From positions 1 through 10,781 of the forward strand of contig JACZXM010000045.1 of assembly GCA_022571615.1 (NCBI GenBank): a stretch of 10,781 nt of DNA. Direction: 5' to 3'. This DNA comes from Acidobacteriota bacterium. Its GTDB lineage: Bacteria; Acidobacteriota; UBA890; WLXD01. Within the stretch, counting starts at the first letter, position 1; every line of letters begins with the position of its first letter. Of the stretch, positions 5,605 through 10,781 are shown piece after piece. The notes under the pieces were generated by a model that did no database searches, was not told the origin of the DNA, and was given only the letters and a program-made list of their open reading frames with translations. The position numbers and the translations under genes are program-made.

Positions 5605-7962
5605 ATGACCCCGGCAATGTTCTTTGTCCTGGGCGTGTTGGCCCTGGCAGCACTCTTCTTCCTCAAGGACTGGCTGCCGGTCGACCTGGTCGCGATCATG
5701 GTGCTGCTGCTGTTGGCGGTGAGCGGCGTGATCGAGTACCGGGATGCGCTAGCGGGATTCAGCAATCCCGCGGTGATCACGGTGGCGGCGGTGCTGGTGC
5801 TCGGCTCGGGCCTGATGCGCACCGGCGTTGCCAACATCGTCGGGCGGTACGTGCTACGTCTGGCCGGTAGCAGCGAATTGCGCTTGCTCGCCGTGACCAT
5901 GATCACGGTCGGTCTGCTGTCAGGCTTCATGAACAATATCGGCGTTGCGGCGCTGTTGCTGCCGGTGATCATCGACATTGCGCACCGGCTCGGTCGGCCC
6001 CCCTCCAAGCTCCTCATGCCGTTGGCGTTCGGATCGCTGCTGGGAGGATTGACGACGCTGATCGGCACCGCACCCAACATCCTGATCAGCGGGGCCCTCA
6101 GCGACGCCGGCTACGAATCCTTCGAGTTGCTGGACTTCACTCCTATCGGTCTGAGCGCGATTGTGCTCGGCACCGCCTACATGGTGGTCCTCGGGCACCG
6201 GCTGCTCCCGGATCGAGACCTTGGCAAGGAGCAGTCTCAGCCGGTCAAGAATCTGCAGGCGAGCTACGGGATCGACAAGCGGCTGTGCGGCATGTCGGTG
6301 CCCGAGGGCTCGGCGCTATCGGGCAAGACGCTGGCTCAGAGCCGGCTGGGGTCGGCCCTGGGTCTGAACGTCGTGGCCATCACCCGCGACGGTAAGACGA
6401 CGCTGGCGCCAGGTGCCGAAGCGGTGCTGCGATCGGGTGACAAGCTCCTGGTCGAGGGCCGGCTCAACCAGCTCAACACCATGCGCGGCTGGCGCCATCT
6501 GGTGCTCGACAGCACCCCCTGGACCGAGGAACGGCTCTCGAGCATCACCATGGATCTCACCGAGGTGACGGTCCGGCGCCAGTGCAAGTTGGTCGGAAGC
6601 TCCCTGCGGGAGTTCGGATTCCGCCGCCGCTTCGGGCTCAACGTGGTGGCGATGGTGCGCGAGGGTCACGTCGAGCTGGCGAACTTTGCGCTCGAGGAGC
6701 TCAGGGCCGGCGACCGGTTGCTGGTCCAAGGCGTCGAGGGCAAGCTCGAGCGGCTGCGCGAAGACGCGGGGTTTCGCGATTTCCGGCGCCTGAGCGCGAC
6801 CCAGGCGGCGCAGAGATACCACCTTCACGAGCGTCTATTGTCGGTGCAAGTACCGCCGGGTTCGATCCTGGCAGGCAAGATGCTCGCCGAAAGCCGGCTG
6901 GGAAACGCCTTCGATCTCACCGTGCTCGGGATATTCCCGCAGGAAGAGACCCACCTGCAGACCGACTCGGGGCGCGAGCTTCGAGTCGGAGATACGCTCC
7001 TGGTGCGTGGCCTGCCGGAGGATGTGATCACCGCTCAGGGTCTCGAGGAGCTTCGTATTCACGAACCCGCCGAACGAGCCTCGGTAAAGATCGAGACCGA
7101 TACCGTCAGACTGACGGAGTTTGCGCTCTCGCCGCAGTCTCGTCTCGAGGGCAAGACGCTACGCCAGATGCACTTCCGTGACCGCTACGGGCTGAGCGTG
7201 ATGGCGATCTGGAGCGAGGGTCACGCCTACCGCTCCAATCTGCGCGATCGACCAGTGCATCTGGGCGACGTTCTGCTGGTACACGGTCCGCAGGAGAAGC
7301 TGCAACTGCTGCGCGATGATCCGGATTTCTGGCCTCTGACCGGCGAGCCGGGGCAACAGGTACAGCAAGCCAAGGCACCGCTCGGGGCCGGGATCATGGC
7401 AACAGTGATCCTCACCGTGCTCATGGGCTGGCTGCCGATTACCATCGCCGCAACGGCGGGTGCCGCCCTCATGGTGCTGACCGGGTGTCTGCGAATGGAG
7501 GATGCGTACCGCGATATCGAGTGGAAGGCGGTGATCCTGATCGCCGGCATGCTGAGCCTCGGCGTCGCCATGGAGCAAACCGGAACCGCTGAGATGCTGG
7601 CCAACTCGCTCGTAAGCACCGTCGGCTGGCTGGGGCCCTACGCCGTGCTGTCCGCGGTGTTCTGGTTTACGGCGCTGGCAGCACAGGTTATGCCGACGGC
7701 CGCCGTCGCGGTTCTCGTGGCCCCGATCGCAATCAGCACCGCGGTCAGCGAGGGAATCAACCCCCAGGCGCTGATGATGGTGGTGGCGATCGGGAGCTCC
7801 TCCGCTTTCATGAGCCCGGTCGGCCACCCGGTCAACTTGATGGTCATGGGCATGGGAGGCTACCGGTTCTCTGACTACACTCGGGTGGGTCTGCCTCTGG
7901 TGCTGATCAACTTCCTGATTGCACTGCTGCTGGTGCCGATCTTGTTTCCACTCACTCCCTGA
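5605..7962 (+). CDS. SLC13/DASS-type permease with four RCK_C (TrkA_C) domains
   Basis: 785 residues from ATG 5605 with a GGGAG Shine-Dalgarno. The N-terminal membrane half (about 1-202) has GFSNPAVITVAAVLVLGSGL (51-70), the helix-break MNNIGVAALLLP (109-120) and GGLTTLIGTAPNILI (147-161), all typical of the CitT/ArsB ion-transporter superfamily. A cytoplasmic insert of about 370 residues carries four TrkA_C-like domains: roughly 221-293, 316-392, 409-485 and 501-572. The C-terminal membrane half (about 591-785) contains QVMPTAAVAVLVAP (from 694) and SSSAFMSPVGHPVN (731-744), mirroring the first half. Relatives commonly carry two RCK_C domains; here the pair appears duplicated. RCK_C domains bind small regulatory ligands or ions. 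The substrate (sulfate, dicarboxylate or other anion) cannot be told from sequence. It is monocistronic and converges with the binding-protein gene. Confidence 0.92.
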   Translation: MTPAMFFVLGVLALAALFFLKDWLPVDLVAIMVLLLLAVSGVIEYRDALAGFSNPAVITVAAVLVLGSGLMRTGVANIVGRYVLRLAGSSELRLLAVTMITVGLLSGFMNNIGVAALLLPVIIDIAHRLGRPPSKLLMPLAFGSLLGGLTTLIGTAPNILISGALSDAGYESFELLDFTPIGLSAIVLGTAYMVVLGHRLLPDRDLGKEQSQPVKNLQASYGIDKRLCGMSVPEGSALSGKTLAQSRLGSALGLNVVAITRDGKTTLAPGAEAVLRSGDKLLVEGRLNQLNTMRGWRHLVLDSTPWTEERLSSITMDLTEVTVRRQCKLVGSSLREFGFRRRFGLNVVAMVREGHVELANFALEELRAGDRLLVQGVEGKLERLREDAGFRDFRRLSATQAAQRYHLHERLLSVQVPPGSILAGKMLAESRLGNAFDLTVLGIFPQEETHLQTDSGRELRVGDTLLVRGLPEDVITAQGLEELRIHEPAERASVKIETDTVRLTEFALSPQSRLEGKTLRQMHFRDRYGLSVMAIWSEGHAYRSNLRDRPVHLGDVLLVHGPQEKLQLLRDDPDFWPLTGEPGQQVQQAKAPLGAGIMATVILTVLMGWLPITIAATAGAALMVLTGCLRMEDAYRDIEWKAVILIAGMLSLGVAMEQTGTAEMLANSLVSTVGWLGPYAVLSAVFWFTALAAQVMPTAAVAVLVAPIAISTAVSEGINPQALMMVVAIGSSSAFMSPVGHPVNLMVMGMGGYRFSDYTRVGLPLVLINFLIALLLVPILFPLTP

Positions 7963-8017
7963 GCAGATCAACCCACCCACCCGACATCGAGAACCGCGGC
8001 GCTGCCAGACGGGTCGG
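7963..8017. other. Short convergent intergenic spacer
   Basis: This 55-base gap lies between the stops of the permease (plus) and the binding protein (minus). I looked for a GC hairpin with a T-run on either strand and found none. Any terminator here is not of the classical intrinsic type. Confidence 0.5.
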
Positions 8018-8887
8018 TCAGCGCGCTCCTCGAATCGACGCTGCCAGCAGCTCCGCCGCCTCCCCCATCCGCGGGCCGGGCAGCAGCACCCAGCTGACGG
8101 TAATCAGCTCGACGTGCACGCGTTCGAATCCCGGCAGCGAGCGCCACTCGCGGGCGATCGTACTGGGCTCGGGAGCGATGGCGCTCCCGACCCTCACTTC
8201 CAGCACCACTTCGGGCACCCGCGCCAGCAGCATCTCCATGCCCGGCTTGACCCCCGGGTGCTCGATGTCAGCGTACAGGTTCCGACCCCCGGCAATCTGA
8301 ATCAGCTCGTGTAGAAAGCCCTTGCCGCCGCTCACCCAGAGCTCGGCGAAGGCACCCGCACGCCGTCCGAACACCAGCATCACGGCCGGCGCAGGAAGAT
8401 TGGCACTGGCACGGCGCACGGTTTCCAGCTCGGTTCGGAGACCATCAGCGGCGGCTTGGCCTTGCTGCTCCATCCCGACCATGCGACCAAGCACGACCAT
8501 GTGGCGGAGGGCCTCCTCAACGCCCGCGGTGGCGTAGCGGTAGGAACCAATGCCGGCGGCTTCGAGTTGCTTTGCCAGCGCACCGAGCGCCGGATCGATG
8601 ATCACCAGGTCGGGCCGCAGGGTCAGGATGGTCTCCAGGTCGGGGTCCAGCAACGCTCCCACCCGCGGCAGCTCATGCACGGCCGGGGGCCAGTCGTCGA
8701 AGCTGCTCACACCGACCAGCCGATCGCCGGCGCCAATGGCAAACAGCGTCTGGGTGGCGGCTGGAACCACCGATACGATCCTCCTGGCCGGCGGGCTCGT
8801 CTGTCCGGAGACAACCCCGGCGGCAGCGACGCACACGTAGCTCGCCAGCACCCCAACCGCGCGCGCGCGGCGGCGGCGGTTACTCAC
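8018..8887 (-). CDS. BtuF-like periplasmic substrate-binding protein of a cobalamin/Fe-siderophore-class ABC importer
   Basis: 289 residues from GTG 8885-8887. It has an Arg-rich n-region (RRRRARA at 4-10), a hydrophobic core near 11-27 and a likely cleavage around 28-31, so it is secreted to the periplasm. There is no lipobox, because the only Cys in the leader lies within the core. RIVSVVPAATQTLFAIGAG (36-54) followed by VGVSSFDDWPP (58-68) is the classical opening of the BtuF/FecB (periplasmic-binding class III) fold and closely parallels BtuF. Later segments LRPDLVI (90-96) and the GGKGFLHELIQIAGG region (187-201) fit the two-lobe fold. Its GTG overlaps the permease stop by 8 bp, so the two are translationally coupled. 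The substrate may be cobalamin, heme or a siderophore; the opening favours cobalamin, without proof. Confidence 0.9.
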   Translation of the reverse strand: MSNRRRRARAVGVLASYVCVAAAGVVSGQTSPPARRIVSVVPAATQTLFAIGAGDRLVGVSSFDDWPPAVHELPRVGALLDPDLETILTLRPDLVIIDPALGALAKQLEAAGIGSYRYATAGVEEALRHMVVLGRMVGMEQQGQAAADGLRTELETVRRASANLPAPAVMLVFGRRAGAFAELWVSGGKGFLHELIQIAGGRNLYADIEHPGVKPGMEMLLARVPEVVLEVRVGSAIAPEPSTIAREWRSLPGFERVHVELITVSWVLLPGPRMGEAAELLAASIRGAR

Positions 8888-9905
8888 CGCTAAACGACCC
8901 GCGCCGCAACAACAGCAGCAGGAAGAACGGACCGCCGATACACGCCGTCAGCACACCGATGGGCAGCTGAACCGGTGCCAGCACGGTGCGTGCCACCGTG
9001 TCGCACAGCACCAGAAACGCTCCGCCGGCAACCGCAACGGTGGGTAGAATGACCCGGTAGTCAGCCCCGCCGACCCGCCTCACGGCGTGCGGAACGATGA
9101 TCCCGACGAATCCGATCGGTCCGGCGACGGCAACCGCCAGGCCGGTGATCCAGGCAGCCCACAGAAGGCTCCATCGCGTCACGCGCGGGGCATCGACACC
9201 ATGGGCCAGCGCTTCCTCGGCACCAAGGCTCAACAGATTGAGCGAACGCGCCCCGCGTAACAACGCGATCCAGCCAGGGAGGCTGCCGACCAGCACCAGC
9301 AGCAGCATCCGGTAGGTGACCGCGTCCAGATCGCCCATCATCCACCGCACCATGCGTGCCGTCTCCGTGTAGTCGGAGAAGTACTGCAGCAACAGGACGA
9401 CTGCACCGATGCTGAAATTGAGGGTCACCCCGGCCAGCAGCAACGAGGTCGGCGGCAGATCGTCGCGCACCGTTGCCAGCCCCAGCACCACGGCGGTGGT
9501 GAGCAATGCCCCGGCCAGGGCCGCCGCCGGAATGGTCATCTCGGCGAATAGCGCCACCGGCAGGAAGCGCATGGCCAGGAACGAGGCCAGCATCGCGCCG
9601 GCGGACACTCCGAGCGTGTAGGGAGTCGCCAGCGGGTTGCGCAACAGCGACTGGAACGTGGCCCCGGCGAGCGCCAAGCTGGCACCCACCAGGCACGCGA
9701 GCAGCACTCGGGGCAGGCGAGCGATGAAGAAGATCGCCGCGTCGGGGTTGTTCGACCAATCCAGGGGGTCGTTCCAGACCTGCACCAAGCTAATCTGCGT
9801 CGAGCCGGCAAGCGGCGCTAGCGCCATCACGACAAGAAGAAGCAGCGCCGATCCGCCGAGCAGAGCTCGGAATCGCTGCCGCGGCAGCCGGCGCGCGACG
9901 CTCAT
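8880..9905 (-). CDS. FecCD/BtuC-family ABC importer permease
   Basis: 341 residues from ATG 9903-9905, the normal length for a BtuC/FecCD subunit with about ten membrane helices. Landmarks are RLPRVLLACLVGASLALAG (63-81) followed by FQSLLRNPLATPYTLGVSAG (84-103), the coupling-helix region around RSLNLLSLGAEEALAHGVD (220-238), GPIGFVGIIVPHAVR (262-276), and the C-terminal LPIGVLTACIGGPFFLLLL (314-332). These are the hallmark segments of the family. The start codon overlaps the ATPase stop (ATGA), and the stop overlaps the binding-protein GTG. This gives a strictly coupled ATPase-permease-binding protein operon. It forms the inner-membrane channel of a cobalamin, heme or ferric-siderophore importer. 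Confidence 0.94.
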   Translation of the reverse strand: MSVARRLPRQRFRALLGGSALLLLVVMALAPLAGSTQISLVQVWNDPLDWSNNPDAAIFFIARLPRVLLACLVGASLALAGATFQSLLRNPLATPYTLGVSAGAMLASFLAMRFLPVALFAEMTIPAAALAGALLTTAVVLGLATVRDDLPPTSLLLAGVTLNFSIGAVVLLLQYFSDYTETARMVRWMMGDLDAVTYRMLLLVLVGSLPGWIALLRGARSLNLLSLGAEEALAHGVDAPRVTRWSLLWAAWITGLAVAVAGPIGFVGIIVPHAVRRVGGADYRVILPTVAVAGGAFLVLCDTVARTVLAPVQLPIGVLTACIGGPFFLLLLLRRGSFSGE

Positions 9906-10702
9906 ACCGGTTGCCCTTCACCGAAAGTGGGGCGGCGCGAGGTGCGGCGAGAAAACCGATCGGTGGCATAGGTGGCATCGAGCACCTCCGCTGTCAACAC
10001 TGTCTGAGGTGGTCCTTCCGCCAGCACCCGGCCGGCGCGAAGGACCACGACGCGATCGGCAATCGTCCGCACCAGCGACAGGCGGTGGGTCGCAATGACC
10101 ATCGCCACCCCCTGCCGCTTGAGCTTTACCAGCGTGTCTTCGAGCTCGAGCTCGAATCCTGGGTCCAGCGCGGCGAACGGCTCGTCCAGCAGCAGCAGCC
10201 CCGGTTCCGCCACCAGTGCCCGCGCCAGCAGGATACGGCGTTGCTCGCCGCCGCTGAGCTCATCGAAAGGCCGGCGCAACAGCCCCTGAGCGCCGACTCG
10301 ACGCAGGGCCCGGCCAACCGCGAGCCATTCCCGAGCGCTCTCCCAGCCGTGCGCGGGCAGCAACGCGTACAGGCCCATCATCACTATCTCGTAGACGGCA
10401 AAGCCGGGGGCCGACGGGATCCGCTGCGGCAGGTACCCCACTCGCCGGGCGCGCCGCTGCGCCGGGAGACTCTGGATCGGATCTCCATCCAGCCACACGC
10501 CGCCAGCGTCGGGCTGCAGAAGACCACCCAGCAATCGTAGCAGCGTCGTCTTGCCAGCACCGTTGGCACCCAGCAAGGCCACACACTGCCCTGATTCCAG
10601 GCGCAGGTCCACGCCGCGCAGCAAGGGCTCGCGGTAGCTGAACGAGATCCCCTTAGCTACCAACGATGTGGTGGCCTCGTGAGCGCTCGACCGGCTGGGC
10701 AT
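9902..10702 (-). CDS. FepC/BtuD-type ABC importer ATP-binding protein
   Basis: 266 residues from ATG 10700-10702; a weak AGGGA lies ten bases upstream. Motifs are Walker A GANGAGKT at 45-52, Q-loop Gln93 in GYLPQ, ABC signature LSGGEQ at 149-154, Walker B LLLLDE at 169-174 followed by PFAALD, and switch His206 in IATHR. The insertion YEIVMMGLYAL (104-114) before the signature is typical of FepC/BtuD/ZnuC-type ATPases for metal-complex import. The tail past residue 245 is basic (DRFSRRTSRRPTF) and looks idiosyncratic. It is first in the operon and drives the FecCD permease next to it. Only 16 bases separate the start from the CTAG that opens the dispersed repeat, so the native promoter, if any, lies within or beyond that repeat. 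Confidence 0.93.
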   Translation of the reverse strand: MPSRSSAHEATTSLVAKGISFSYREPLLRGVDLRLESGQCVALLGANGAGKTTLLRLLGGLLQPDAGGVWLDGDPIQSLPAQRRARRVGYLPQRIPSAPGFAVYEIVMMGLYALLPAHGWESAREWLAVGRALRRVGAQGLLRRPFDELSGGEQRRILLARALVAEPGLLLLDEPFAALDPGFELELEDTLVKLKRQGVAMVIATHRLSLVRTIADRVVVLRAGRVLAEGPPQTVLTAEVLDATYATDRFSRRTSRRPTFGEGQPV

Positions 10703-10718
10703 GTCGCGTGTGTCCCTA

Positions 10719-10767
10719 CTAGCAGGCCGTGGTGGAAGTGTGATGGGTCTGGTTACACCGCCAAGGG
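10719..10767 (+). repeat. 49-bp dispersed repeat, copy 2
   Basis: Identical to 2786-2834 across 49 bases, then diverging in the last 14 bases of the window (GCA and TGC conserved, the bases between and after changed). No inverted repeat of the MITE type is attached: the bases before CTAG are TCCCTA. It lies upstream of the ABC importer ATPase, in the same orientation relative to that gene as copy 1 has to ybbA. Its right boundary may extend past the window edge. Confidence 0.9.
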
Positions 10768-10781
10768 TGCAGATGCAAGGC

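Noticed and set aside
7159..7980. A 273-codon minus-strand frame antisense to the permease
   Set aside because: Its translation is rich in His, Gln, Arg and Asp, the typical shadow of a hydrophobic high-GC membrane gene. The plus-strand frame has conserved transporter motifs throughout.
10703..10781. Cobalamin riboswitch in the leader of the importer operon
   Set aside because: No B12-box-like sequence or long paired leader is visible; the stretch is almost entirely the dispersed repeat also found upstream of an unrelated gene.
1..10781. CRISPR array, tRNA or rRNA genes
   Set aside because: No regularly spaced short repeats and no recognisable tRNA or rRNA sequence appear on either strand; the only dispersed repeat has two copies almost 8 kb apart.

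Overview
This is a high-GC window (roughly two thirds G+C by eye) from a Gram-negative bacterium. An exported TesA-type esterase with a divergently transcribed YbbA/YbbP ABC pair and a periplasmic-binding-protein importer both argue for a proteobacterial-grade envelope (Proteobacteria in the broad sense, including former Deltaproteobacteria lineages). I cannot place it more precisely.

Layout. (1) Positions 1-2596, minus strand: an ABC ATPase (YbbA-like) followed, with overlapping stop and start codons, by a large FtsX/MacB-type permease (YbbP-like). The permease runs off the left edge and lacks its C-terminus. (2) Positions 2597-2940 are non-coding. They hold a 176-bp MITE-like element with 22-bp inverted ends between two CTAG tetranucleotides, then copy 1 of a 49-bp repeat, then the tesA leader. 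(3) Positions 2941-3738, plus strand: a TesA-like SGNH esterase. Together with the ybbA-ybbP pair it reproduces the divergent tesA/ybbAP locus known from E. coli. (4) Positions 3637-5514, minus strand: a class III (FrmA-type) zinc alcohol dehydrogenase followed 30 bp later by a metallo-beta-lactamase-fold hydrolase. This is plausibly a thiol-dependent formaldehyde detoxification pair. The hydrolase 3' end overlaps the tesA 3' end by about 100 bp, tail to tail. (5) Positions 5605-7962, plus strand: a 785-residue SLC13/DASS-type permease with four RCK_C (TrkA_C) domains between its two membrane halves. (6) Positions 8018-10702, minus strand: a tightly overlapped ATPase, FecCD permease and binding-protein operon of the BtuCDF/Fe-siderophore class. 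(7) Positions 10703-10781: copy 2 of the 49-bp repeat, just upstream of that operon.

Most genes are recognisable housekeeping or transport functions. The least ordinary content is the repeat system. The same 49-bp sequence, starting with CTAG, lies just upstream of two unrelated ABC-ATPase start codons in the same relative orientation. At one locus the CTAG boundary is occupied by the MITE-like element and at the other it is empty, so the window itself contains an occupied/empty-site comparison. Other points of note are the AB-AB duplication of RCK domains in the permease and the FrmA/MBL pairing.
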